From positions 24,041,923 to 24,105,922 of the forward strand of contig JABAKD010000025.1 of NCBI GenBank assembly GCA_012845835.1: a stretch of DNA of 64,000 nucleotides. The letters run 5' to 3'. Positions within the stretch are counted from its first letter, which is position 1; each line of letters starts with the position of its first letter. Made by a program: the position numbers and the translations under genes. A model generated the notes under the pieces. That model did not search any database and was not told the origin of the DNA. It saw nothing but the letters and a program-made list of their open reading frames with translations. The stretch comes from Undaria pinnatifida (lineage: Eukaryota > Sar > Phaeophyceae > Laminariales > Alariaceae). Below are positions 13,031-23,479 of this stretch, piece after piece.

Positions 13031-13241
13031 ACTATAAAAAATGAAAATACACTCCAGCTGTGAGATCGAATATGTTGTCGAAACTCATCTTTGCAAGCTG
13101 TGTGTCATGCTCCGATCGCGCGTATTACGGGTTGTGTGTCCTCATTTTGGATGTAGGTCGGCGACTCCTCTTGCAACTTTAGTGTAGCTATCAGGGTCAT
13201 CAGGGTGATGATAGTGAGTCTGTACGCGGAAACTATAAATT
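13031..13241 (+). repeat. RPT-A dispersed repeat, copy 1
   Basis: It starts with ACTATAAAAAATGAAAATAC and holds 'gtcgaaactcatctttgcaa', 'ctccgatcgcgcg', 'gtgtgtcctcatt' and 'gctatcagggtcat', ending in 'gcggaaactataaatt'. It is one of eight copies in the window, all on the + strand, and the direct partner of the first copy of the triplet at 48,441. Confidence 0.85.
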
Positions 13242-13257
13242 GTCCCAGCTAGGAGAA

Positions 13258-13912
13258 ACTTCATGCCTACAACAAATGCACAGGAGTGTAGACTATATGC
13301 GTAGTCATCAAAGTGCCCTTTACGTATTAGTAGATTAAAAACATATCTACTCAAGACATTCGTGCAGGTTCTAATGTTCCCGAGTTATTATTTCGTCGTC
13401 GCAGCGACCTTTCCAAACGAGAAGGAAACAGTAGCGAAAAGCGCGAGAACACCAGTTAGCAAAAACTCGATAAAAACGGACGCGAACAAAACGCTTTAAA
13501 CGGGGAATACAGAACCCCATGGGCGCCACAAAACAAAGGAACGCACACGGGGGGCGGACGGAATGACGTTATGACCACGGCTTGTCCAGAAGGTCACCGA
13601 GGGAAAAACCGCTTTCAAGGAAAAATGTGCCTATTAAACAAAAGTGCGAAAGGTTAAAAACAAATAAAAAATGAAAACGTCGGTCTTGCCTCAACAGCAC
13701 ATGTATGAAGAGTTGGCGTTTCATTGCACCACGGGATTTCCATCAGAAACAAAAAATCATTGCGAAGATTAAACGTTTATTTTCATATTCGTCTTCACAC
13801 CGCAGGCCACGCACATTATGTTCCTAAGGGCGAGAAAGTTTTCCCGTCAGATGCACGTGGGTAGCACAACCGCAATGAGAGTTGAGAGTTAACGCGCGTT
13901 GTGTGTAGACGA
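13258..13912. other. Segment inverted relative to unit 2
   Basis: From 'catgcctacaac' (13,262) to 'gttgtgtgtag' (about 13,905) this segment matches 49,490-50,140 as its reverse complement: for example 'cgtattagtagatt' at 13,323 reads 'aatctactaatacg' near 50,080. Sequence on both sides is collinear again. There is no coding signal. Confidence 0.85.
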
Positions 13913-14311
13913 AGTGATGCGTGGTCATCCTACTTTAATGGCGCTGCGCGTTAGCGAGGGATTATCCAAGTTGCTAGATTGTCACCCTCATTTTGCAGCA
14001 CAGGCACGCACTAGAAGGCAGCAGAACACACCACATGACGTGTAGGCACCGTAGAACTCGATACATTTTTCTGCACGGCCGCGCTGTGAATTGTGCGAGG
14101 CCGGTCATATATACAGGCACTGTCCCAGTATACAGGAAAAATCTCCAGTCATGGTTGAACCGAAGTACTGACCAACTTTGAAGAGTGAACAAGCAGATGA
14201 TTTCCAGCGGGGCGTGCTTTTCAAGTCACAGCCGGTGTCGAGGTCATGGCCAAGAAACCGTTGTCGCTTCATCCACCGCATATTGAACTGTTTACAGTAC
14301 GATCCAAGAAA

Positions 14312-14616
14312 CTCCCAAGGCTCGCTACGGTATATTAGAGATACCCCCTTTTCCCCCGCTGTATTGAAGCCCCTCGCACGAGCGACCCTGTGCCTAACTG
14401 ACGAGGGTTATGTAGACGATTCGCTTTGTGCAGTTGGGCATAAAATAAATACATTTTTTATTTTGTACTATAAGCTAGCAAAACAAATATCAGCACGCAA
14501 GCTTAAGACGCAAATAAAAGAGAGGGGGAATACTTGCGAGAGCTTACGCGCGTGAGAGTTCCTGCCAGCCACTGCAAAGAAGAGCGCTCAAACGCAACCC
14601 CGCTTCCGTAGCCTTA
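14312..14616 (+). mobile_element. Old relative of MITE-1, unit 1 copy
   Basis: The left end (CCCAAGGCTCGCTACGGTAT) and right end (CGCTTCCGTAGCCTTAA) form a degenerate inverted pair. The left 90 bp, best seen in the unit 2 partner at 50,551, align with the young MITE at 19,513, including the 'GGGGGGTACCCCC' block and the 'gcacgagcgaccctgt' stretch. It is shared by both units, so it was inserted before the duplication. The open frame at 14,178-14,555 runs through it and is probably not a gene. Confidence 0.6.
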
Positions 14617-15600
14617 ATAAATGTGTGTGCTACAATTTCCAACAAAACTGTGCTCTACCATGCTGCTGCACCCCGTGCACCATACGTAGGCAGCATTAAG
14701 AGATAAATACACTAGTGAGAAACTTTAGTCTTCTGCACGGCCTTTTGATATTTGATCGCATAATTTGCGCAAACATTGATACCTGACTGGTCAAGTAATG
14801 CCACAACAAGTCACTTGTCGTCACTGCGACGACCTTCAATGAGAAACGCTGATGTTGAAGTGAATTTCATTATGCTCATGATAAACGTAGATAAAACCGA
14901 CAACAACTTCTTTATTCGCCGGTATATCGTGTCGTTAAGTATGTTGTGACACCAAGACTCTTCGTTAACGTCAACGTAGTACCAGGTATAGATACTTAAA
15001 GAAGCTCTGATATTCCGTTTTTGAGTGGTGTGTCCGAAGTTATATGTTGCAACAAACCTAAGGGCACTGCTGTTCGGAGATCTCGCCGCGCATTATTATC
15101 GATGGGGCATTGTCTACATCGACGCCTGTGTTAAAACCTGTCCCTAAAACAGATGGGGATAATAATATTACAGGGGTCGGATGAAAAATTGGATGTCCTC
15201 AATATACAACGAGAATCATGTAGTAGGAAGTTATGACCGGTCATTATAAAAGTATTTCAGGCGAAACGTGCCAGCTTTAACGTGGGACGTGCCTATATCG
15301 CTCCAAACCATCCTTACAAAGGTGTACGCATGGAAGTGACCGTAGTCTGTTCAGGTCCGATACACGGTGTTATTCGACAACAGGGGTATGGAGACCAATG
15401 TGTTGCGTGCATTGGTGAAAACATATCTGATATATGGTATTCGGCAGACACTAAGGTGAGCAGGGAGAAGGTGCAGACATATTTCATTGCACTAACAGAA
15501 ATCGGTCACGCCGACACGGACAGACATTTTTCATTGCCCTAACAGAAATCGGTCACGCCGACACGGACAAGGTCCTTTATATATGTGACGTCCCGTCCAT
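14475..15600. other. Near-identical island between units
   Basis: Over about 1.1 kb this stretch differs from 50,716-51,838 at only about 20 positions plus a few small indels (about 1.6%), against 6-12% in the surroundings. It contains no frame longer than 86 codons. A small + frame at 15,282-15,542 (internal ATG at 15,330) differs from its partner at five residues out of 71, so it shows no protein-level constraint beyond the low overall divergence. The function is unknown. Confidence 0.8.
15480..15572 (+). repeat. 47-bp tandem duplication inside the conserved island
   Basis: The sequence 'taacagaaatcggtcacgcc' followed by 'gacacggaca' occurs at 15,493 and again 47 bp later, and the same doublet is at 51,733-51,812 in unit 2. 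It therefore predates the segmental duplication. Confidence 0.85.
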
Positions 15601-18600
15601 GGCTTTTCCATTGTGCCAACAACATCCGCACATCGACTAAGGTCGTCACCTTTATTTCCAGCTTGATCGATAGATGCTGTAGAACAAAGGATGCTTGCAG
15701 CGAACTCCTAGGGTATACAGCTGGGGTCTCCTATTCATCATCGCCGTCATGGTACATTCTCAATCCCCTTCCAAATACGAGTAGCCACCCTCTCTATGTT
15801 TAGACTAGAGTGACAACATTAAACATACGGAAAAATATCCACAGTTGATCCGCGTTAGCAAAACGTTGAGCCCGCGTTGAACCAGCGATATCTATATACC
15901 CTACTCGGTGCAAACCTTCATTGAACGACGATAGGAGCCTCACTATAACATCATGTCGGGGTAATTAATGCACGGGGGGTGGTGTCCTCGCGTGGGACAG
16001 AGAGGATATAACGCGGCGCCGCCATGAACTATGCACAATGTATGTGGGGGACCACATATATTGATACGGTATTATCCAAAATGTATAGACTATAAGGACC
16101 ATCAATTGAAAACAAAAACAATATATGCTGAGCCAGAGGGGGCTCAAGCATAACACGTCAAAGATCAGGACCGCCAGTCACATCACTTGCTCTATTCAAC
16201 CATCTCCTTAGATTCTCTGCGGTCACGCGTACCATAATCTTTGAACCTTAGCTGGATAGACCATGGATCTTGCGTCAGTAAACCTTTGGTCGTTTACCTC
16301 ATTTCTATGATGATCTCGCGCTATCATCCGAAGCTAGACACACACAAATTACTCGACACGCCAACTGCGGCGCGCCGTAGACTGTGTTCTTTTTATATAA
16401 TTGTTGTCTTCCAATTTACAAGAGACCTTTTGGCGGAATCCATTCGCTCAGAGAGCACATCCAATCCCAAGTGGTCCTCATTCAAAGTGAAAATGAACCT
16501 ATCACAAAACATCGAAAACAGCAGCAACCACCAGACATTCGTTTGCGTCATGAAATAACTCTCAGAGACCTATGGAGGGAAATCCTTCGACGTTTACACG
16601 CCGCCACGTACTCGACGATAATCGCCCGTAATCAACGTGTAGCGATCGGTTTGAATGCTGGTGGTTCCCCCGGCACGGAAGACACAAACTCCAAGCTCGA
16701 CTACAAAACGCACAACGTTTAATGGGAATAACCCAGGGGAAAGGCATGACCGTGTCCCGTGGCAGATGGAGTGCAGATGTAGTCCAGGTCGTTACTGGAC
16801 CATGAACCTCACCTGCAACCGAAGGCGAGGAGTGTGCAAGCATAGTGAGGGTGCCCGGGGGCGTTTGTGAGTCAGGTGGAAGAAACAGACGTTTATCGCT
16901 CACGGTGAAACATGAAATGGCGACATCGGTGGGGGTGCTGCGGTCCCAACCCCTCGTCAAGATTATGTGCACTGAGATTAATGACGAGTTTTCTCTGAGT
17001 TCATGTGATTATATCTGTGCATTGATATGTAACCGTACCAAGAATCTTGCGCTCGAATCGAAATTTCAAACGCACTCGTATCCTATAAATCAATATTTCC
17101 GATCTTTCTTTGTCGCTTGTACTGATTAACAAGACCGTTCACGGATACAAAGTAGGAATCTGACGTACATCGGGTTTAACATTGTGTTACGGTGAGAGGG
17201 TGACGCTCGAGGGATACACCATCGACACCAGAGTCCGTTAAGCCCCTATCCATCATTTTCTCTATTGAACTTTCGGTGGTCTGTCGATGCAATGGTGGTT
17301 TAGCCAGAGATTACACCGTCTTTCGTCTGTTATCGCTGAACAAAGCTGATCCAAACATTGCTATTGCTAACAAACACCGTCAGCGTTTTGATAATGTATA
17401 CTAGTCACTGGAGAGCGCGCAACGTTCGACATCTGAAACCACCCACGTCTTCGCGAGGTCAACTTAGAAGCTTAGAAGGATAGACGGGCATCCCAACATC
17501 TGGTTGGACCGTGTCCATCAAACGGAAATGATTATTCACTGCCATATGGGCTTCACGTGCCTGGTTTTTCACACCCACACTATACAAGCACACATGGAGG
17601 AAATGCATTGTATGTAATTGGGCTATATCGACTGCATACGCAAAGGGCCAGCTCCCCATTGCATTCTCGTTAAGACAGTTTTCCTGAGTGGATGGAACCG
17701 GGATGGAACGGTAGGAAGTTGTTCGATGTGCGGACAGTATATATGAGGTTGCTTTTCGAAGCTGGTAATGACGACATGCTTCACATATTTTAAAATTCTA
17801 CTCTGGACGAGAAAAGGACAACTGATCAGTATAATCTTGGCCTTCTCTACGTTATAAGAAGAACAAACATCCACTTTGCTATTGTCTTTATCGCGTAGCC
17901 GATATGGTGAACCATTTGAGTTTTTCGAGATACGCTAATTTTATGATCAAAGCCCAAATCCCTTGTACCCCTACGAACCTACAGCCGTTAGACGAGTAGA
18001 GCCATTCGTTCGAAATGTATAGACTACAACGTGCACCATCACCCACAAACACTGTGCCTGTGTTCCGCGTTGTATATCCCGCGCTAAATCGTCTAAACTC
18101 TTGTCACAACTTTTTTTACACACGCATACATATGTTTAACAATTAGACCTAAGGCGCTTTTCTAGGTGTTCATTACATGCAAGCCTACATACTCCACACG
18201 ACTGCGTTGTGGGCATTGCCCTATAAAATATGGCGACAGATACACGCCAATAGACATCATGCGACGGTACCCTAAACGTCGTGTTCACCACTTAGCTATA
18301 GCACACACCGAGCAGCCACATTCGAGAAGTATCACATGGTGTTTCTCCAAGAACGTAACAAGGACGCAGTGTATTAGAGGTTAACCGTGATTTGAGCACT
18401 GTACGGTACATGGTTATGACGAACTTTGAAGGTGGTATGACGCAGAAAAACGAATGTTTGATGCACGGACACCAATAATGGGCAACCTGTGACCACCATA
18501 GAATTGTAGGGACGATTTTTAGGGTGGAGCGTTTGCCAAAATCATCAATGATCGACCTCACGTGATATTGTGTACACAGCTACAAGCCCGGTCGTCGACG

Positions 18601-18613
18601 ATACAGCCATGTA
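15601..18613. other. Unit 1 sequence downstream of the gene, nothing recognised
   Basis: Collinear with 51,839-54,842. Open frames up to about 135 codons appear on both strands near 16.6-17.0 kb, but counterparts in unit 2 carry frameshifts and scattered replacements. A third exon of the gene at 18,614-20,637 could lie here, because a good splice donor precedes its stop codon, but none could be pointed to. Confidence 0.5.
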
Positions 18614-20637
18614 CTAAGTCAATGTTCTGCACCGACGTACCTCCGTGATGCTGAGCCATTCGTCATCCTCGCCATCGAGGCAAAGCTTGATGTCTTCCGT
18701 TTCATCGGTGTTGAGGTAGAAGTTCTCATATCCAAGAGTGTTGCCGCTAGACGTGATTTCGCTGTGGTGGTCGCCGTTGTCGTACACGTCCAGCGTCCTG
18801 GTCCTTTCATCCCCCAGATGGAAAGCGATGCGCATCCTAACGATGTCCTGGGGCTCCTCGAAGGAGTAAGTGATGCAGCAATCATCTCCCTCGCATGACC
18901 AGCGAGAGTTGGCCGCGCGACTGCCGTCCCGAGTGTTTTCCGGCACGCAGCCGTCAGGGTCACAACCTCCATCGCCGGCGTCGCGGTCATCGTAATCGGT
19001 GGCATCTACGTCTACCCACGTCCTCACGCTTGCGTCAACGAGGCCTGAGGTGCGGCATTGTTGAGCAACGGATAAACATGCGGAAGACGGTAAGAGGGTT
19101 GGAGGGGGTATTTGTTTGCATTGGGTCTACCGTAGCTCGTCCGGGTTGAAAAACGTTAGACCGTATGAAGAAGCCTATGATGTATAGTGCAGACCATATT
19201 GCTCTTTAGGGTACGTTTGTTTTTTTTGTGAGGTATAATAGTTGTGATGTTCGTTCTGCTGCTGTGGTGAACTTATGCGCCAATCGTCAATGCACTCTAG
19301 CAAGCCACATGGCATTTACGTTCATGCAGTAAACTTCAAAGCACAAGAGGTAGAATGTCAGCGCGTTTAGGAAAGTAGTTTCAGGCCTGGAAACCACGTG
19401 TTCTTCCGCGATACCCGATAGGTACTTATTTAATGAAGGAGTTTCACACCGGCACACACTGACACTATAGACCTATGGTCTACTCCCAAGTCAGATGGTA
19501 GATGCTACGTGAGACCAAGGCTACGGTAGGGGGGGTACCCCCATTTTCACTGATGTGTTTGAGCCACTCGCACGAGTGGCTCTGTACCCTACGAATGAAG
19601 ATGGTCTAGGCACTTGTTTTGGCGCAGCTTAGATCACCTTTGCATTGCGGATTAATTTCGCCAATGTAAAACAAGAAGAAACGTAATATCGCGTAGAAAC
19701 AAAGGGGTTACTCGCGCGAGTGACCCCTAGCCTCTGAAATAAAAGGCCCAAAAGGGGACCCCCCTACCGTAGCCTGGGTCGTGAACGAGTCGAACAATAG
19801 CGCGTGCAATCATGCAGTTATTGTATCTCGAATCGAGTTTCGGCGCAGGAGTTCGCACCCGGCATTAAAAGTTTGCGTCAATCCAACCCTACATGCACCA
19901 GGGTTTGAGCACGGACTGATAATGTCGTTTGCTACATCACGAATGCCATGAATTGTATATGACTACAGTACAATGCAGACGTGACGTGGAAACGCAGTGA
20001 ACCGGGAAATCTTGCGATTATCCTCCGATTCGTGACAACTCAAATGGTACCATGTTTCGACGATTCAGCCCCATGGATCACATTAGCCCTACCATACGCG
20101 AGTGCTGACAGCCCTGCGGAATATCTGTGCTCTGCACCGAAATGGCGTATGTTACCTAACGGAGGACGGCCATGTTGCGAACAAAAACATTGCCAGATAT
20201 ACACTTGTATTTGCGACATGTACTTTCAATCTCCTACCATGAAGCCAAGAATGTCCACTCCACGTTGACCTGTACTCTGACTGTAAAATGACGGACATCA
20301 AAATTTGTTCGCGAACAACGCAAATACACAAATTTTAAATGCACGATATCCTCGACGCCTGGGATATGGTGAAACGCATTACACTATGCATAATACCAGG
20401 AACTTTCAACTTACCGAGGTAGAGAACAGCTGTTTGAATATCTAATTCAAGCGATACCATAAACCTCAAAGATGATATTTCTTCAAACAGCAACACTCTA
20501 AAGGGGATACACATTCATCAAACACTATCGAGGCTTGTAAGCGGGGCCTGTATGCGTGGTATGCACACGATATTCTCACCTGAGGCAGTACCGACAGCGG
20601 CAGCGAAGATGGTGGCGAGGATAGCGAACGAACGCAT
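18614..20637 (-). CDS. Secreted discoidin-like carbohydrate-binding protein, two exons, unit 1 copy
   Basis: Exons are 20,637-20,580 and 19,044-18,614 on the - strand, 162 aa in all. Exon 1 encodes a signal peptide, MRSFAILATIFAAAVGTAS, and ends at a consensus donor (CAG/GTGAG). Exon 2 follows a CTCAG acceptor and restores the frame exactly. The mature part is acidic with seven Cys; the pattern SRWSCEG...ITYSF...MRIAFHLGDERTRTLDVY...SSGNTLGYENF...EWLSITEV resembles F5/8C-type (discoidin) beta-sandwich modules such as those attached to alginate lyases. The likely role is binding a cell-wall polysaccharide outside the cell; no catalytic domain is present. A strong donor (GAG/GTACGT, 18,643-18,635) sits seven codons before the stop, so a further exon is possible; using it would leave an even number (six) of Cys. 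The intron (1,535 bp) carries a MITE. Confidence 0.8.
19045..20579 (-). other. Intron of the secreted-protein gene, unit 1
   Basis: The intron begins GTGAGAAT and ends CCTCAG on the - strand. It is 1,535 bp here against 1,259 bp in unit 2; the MITE at 19,513-19,780 plus its target duplication explains nearly all of the difference. No other gene is seen inside. Confidence 0.8.
19513..19780 (+). mobile_element. MITE-1, 268 bp, inserted in the intron of unit 1 only
   Basis: Terminal inverted repeats of about 24 bp begin GACC(A/C)AGGCTACGGTAG followed by a G run. The insert is flanked by GTGA at 19,509-19,512 and 19,781-19,784 (CGTGA is also possible). Unit 2 has the empty site at about 55,741 with a single GTGA. 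Two internal hairpins occur: GAGCCACTCG-CA-CGAGTGGCTC near 19,561 and ggggttactcgc/gcgagtgacccc near 19,707. It has no coding capacity, so it needs a transposase from elsewhere. Confidence 0.9.
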
Positions 20638-20815
20638 TGTGATGAAGTCTTGGAGAAAAAGAGTTAAAAGTTTGCCAGGTAGGTTAGGGAATGGCTCGGA
20701 AGGGAGGAGTGAGGAGTAAACGAGGCGGGGTGCCCCAAGTAGGGTTGCAGATATATCATAGAGGTTTCGTTGCATTTTCGTAGCCTGTGCAGATAGCGGG
20801 ATATATATGTTTGCA
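20638..20815 (-). promoter_or_regulatory. Promoter and 5' leader of the secreted-protein gene, unit 1
   Basis: A block of 39 bp at 20,721-20,759 is identical to 56,674-56,712 in unit 2. On the - strand it contains GATATATCT, a TATA-like site about 110-120 bases before the ATG, followed by GCAACCCTACTTGGGGCACC. The leader is rich in C and T and meets the start codon as TCACAATG. Identity here against the diverged flanks supports a regulatory role; the start of transcription is not known. Confidence 0.55.
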
Positions 20816-20859
20816 GGCTGACTACAAAAATCCAAAAAAAATGCGGTGTCAAGCTAAAT

Positions 20860-21262
20860 ATTATTCCTCGGGGTGGTCGAGTGAGGAATTTGTCCCAAGA
20901 AAGGGTGTGTGGCGATGGAGAACCTTTCAGTGTTATAGTAGCGCCACGGACTACATGCCGACGACATTTGATTACCGACTGTTCTATAGCGGTTTAGGGG
21001 TCGACGAAACACAATGATTCCATCCGAGTTACGACATTTAATGGTGTCAGTGCCCAGAATGATTCTCCACCATCATCGCCGTTAAGACTTGTCAAAATTG
21101 AAGATATTTTCTTGTATCTTCAAAGAGAAACAAAAGTGTTGCCGGAGTACGCCGCAGCTTTCACGTATTATGAGTGCCCAGCCATAAATCAATCGAACTC
21201 GCAGCTGAAACATTCATAACGTTTTACAGGACCAGCGTTCTCAGGCATCCTCCAAACTGATG
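20860..21262. other. Unit 1 intergenic sequence, nothing recognised
   Basis: Collinear with about 56,810-57,215 of unit 2. No open frame is kept between units and no repeat structure is evident. Confidence 0.5.
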
Positions 21263-21407
21263 TATTATAAAAAATGAAAATACACTCCAGCTGTGAGATC
21301 GAAGTTTTCATCGAAACTCATCTTTGCAAGCTGTGTGTGATACTCCGATCGCGCGCATTACGAGTTGTGTGTCCTCATTAAGGATATAGGTCGGCGACTC
21401 CCCTTAC
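21263..21407 (+). repeat. RPT-A dispersed repeat, copy 2 (3'-truncated)
   Basis: It begins TATTATAAAAAATGAAAATAC and follows the RPT-A order up to 'gtcggcgactccccttaca', where it stops. The partner region at 57,215 in unit 2 lacks it, so this copy arrived after, or was lost since, the duplication. It shows that RPT-A can move or spread in part. Confidence 0.8.
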
Positions 21408-21559
21408 ATATTTCCTCGTTAGATCGTAAATCTTGTGTTTATCGAAGTAGTTTTCAATTTGTTTTCCCGTCGTTAACATTGTTCCGCCGCCTGCTGCTAA
21501 TTTACTCTACCAATAGCGACATCATTGCGACGAAGAGATCACGAGTAAATTGTCAATCT

Positions 21560-22321
21560 TGTTGTTGTCGTTGTCACATTAACTCGCATAATCAAGTCCG
21601 TGGTCACAGGACAGGCTCCAGTCACTCTGGAGCTGAGGAATATCCCGGCGGGGAAAGCACACACACAATCCAAGGTGGTACACGCATATATCACAGCTGA
21701 CGCAATGCATGCCTCCTCCAGAAACATATAAAAAGTGAAATCGGGAGTCAGTCTACGATGTGCCAGGTCCAGGCCGGCGCATACGTCTCACTACTCACGC
21801 CTGGAGAAACCAACTATTCCGATTGCCACCCAAGGAAGACTACTACCTATATATTACACGTAGTATCAATCACCACGCATACGCACGACAGGCGTGAGTC
21901 AATTGGAGAAAAGAAACAAAGAAAAGAAAAGAAGATAAAGGAAATGAAAGGAAAGAAATGTAACGAAGACCACTGATAGGGACAGCTTACGCTATGCCTA
22001 CGATGGGACCCGAAAGCAGCTGAGTTAAATCGACACACGACGCGTAAAAAAATACGTAAAAGAAGGGTGGTGAGCTAAAGCTTCATTTTTCCCCATCCGC
22101 CAGCAGATAAGAAAAAAAAAAAAAAAAAAAAAAAATGAGGAGAAAAACGAAACAAAACGAAAAGGCAAGAAAAGAGAAGAAAAAGACAACGAAAAAAAAA
22201 AACGACAAGAAGACACGAAAAGCACGGAAAAAAAAAGAGAAAAAAGGAAGAAAGAAAATAGGAAAAGAAACGAAAGAAAAATGTCATTCTAGCAGACCCT
22301 AGGAACTGCCTAATGATGGCA
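21560..22321 (+). mobile_element. Solo-LTR-like insertion, 762 bp, unit 1 only
   Basis: The insert begins TGTTGTTG and ends GATGGCA (5'-TG...CA-3') and is flanked by the direct repeat ATCT (21,556-21,559 and 22,322-22,325). Unit 2 has one ATCT at the empty site near 57,382. A TATA box (CATATAAAAAG, 21,725) lies in the first quarter and a purine-rich tract with an A run of about 25 lies at 22,090-22,290. No internal coding sequence is present, so a solo LTR is the simplest reading; a non-LTR origin is less likely because the purine tract does not sit at the end. Confidence 0.65.
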
Positions 22322-22325
22322 ATCT

Positions 22326-22513
22326 ATGTAGCGCACATCGCTTGGAGACACGTCCCCAACAATCTTCAAAAATCAAGGTGTATATATGTATCCTACCTGA
22401 TGATGTGGTTTTGTAGTCTATCACTTTGCTTGTGGTCGATAAGCAATGGTTCAATAGTGTATGAGCAACATGACACATGTGTGTGGTATTCGGGTGTACC
22501 TACAGGTTAACCT
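22326..22513. other. Unit 1 sequence between two insertions
   Basis: Collinear with 57,386-57,560; no gene or element ends seen. Confidence 0.5.
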
Positions 22514-22521
22514 ACTATTTC

Positions 22522-23365
22522 CAGGGTAGTCCTCGGTACCGTTTTTTTTTACCGTACCAGATCGGACGGTATTGCGAAATGACGGTACTTTTCAAACGGT
22601 TGGCAGTATTTCGATTTCTCACGGTACCACTTTTGGCGGTACACGGTATCGCCGAATTTGACGGTACTTTTTCGGCGGCATCGAAAAGTGACGGTATTTT
22701 CTAGACGGCAGACGGTTTTTCGATATTTGACGGTACTTTTTTGGCGGTACTGCAAAACGACGGTACCGTTCCCGGTACTGCCAAATTTGACGGTACTTTT
22801 TTGAGGGTACTGAAATATGACGGTTCCGCCACTGAGAAATACAGAATTACGAATGACGAAATACTTGACAGTACCTGCCGGGCGGCGATCAAGCATGCCA
22901 GCACCACCCCGCTGATGTTCCTGCATACCTATATAGAACGAACGAATAGAGGCTAGACTAATCGTCGAACCGTCAAGCTGACAAACTCACCAGTCTCACG
23001 CGAAACAACATTTAGACATTTAGCACCAAAATAAGACAATAAAACAATACTACTACTGTAAACAATAAACAATAAAACCTAAAACATGAAAACATTCAAT
23101 GAGAACCATCACCCTACAATCTTTGACGGTTCTGAATATGACGGTTTTTCTAAACGGGAAACGGTACTTCGCTTATTTGACGGTACTTTTATGGCGGTGC
23201 TGCAAAATGACGGTACTTTTTAAACGGTTGACGGTTTTTCGATTTTTGACGGTACCGCCTTCGGCGGTACACGGTTTGCCCAAATATGACGGTATTCCGC
23301 CGAGTACCGGGACCGACGTACAGCACGGGAAAATTACCTCGGGAATTTTCCCGAGGACTAACCTG
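22522..23365 (+). mobile_element. Non-autonomous hAT-like element, 844 bp, unit 1 only
   Basis: Ends are CAGGGTAGTCCTCGG and, inverted, CAGGTTAGTCCTCGG (14 of 15 match). The element is flanked by the 8-bp direct repeat ACTATTTC (22,514-22,521 and 23,366-23,373), and unit 2 has a single, slightly diverged site near 57,570. An 8-bp duplication with CAGGG ends is the hAT signature. Both halves consist of short direct repeats of TGACGGTACTTTTTTGGCGG-like sequence, separated by a unique AT-rich centre at about 22,830-23,115. No transposase is encoded. Confidence 0.88.
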
Positions 23366-23395
23366 ACTATTTCCACCCAACCATGTACGGCCGGT

Positions 23396-23475
23396 CGCCC
23401 AGGTGGTCTTCTAGTGGTTACTCTCGAATATTACTTGCGTTGATCCTTGAGTTCGATTCCCACGGTGGTGAGACT
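23396..23475 (+). other. tRNA-like fragment with A and B box motifs
   Basis: 'GGTGGTCTTCTAGTGGTTA' resembles a tRNA A box and 'GAGTTCGATTCCCAC' resembles a B box, 40-50 bases apart. The acceptor stem does not pair, so this is a decayed tRNA or the head of a tRNA-derived SINE rather than a working tRNA. It is shared with 57,592-57,670. Confidence 0.4.
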
Positions 23476-23479
23476 ATCA

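Noticed and set aside
18895-19149. Open frame on the + strand opposite exon 2, present in both units
   Set aside because: It is the antisense shadow of the conserved - strand exon; changes between copies fall at third positions of the - strand frame.
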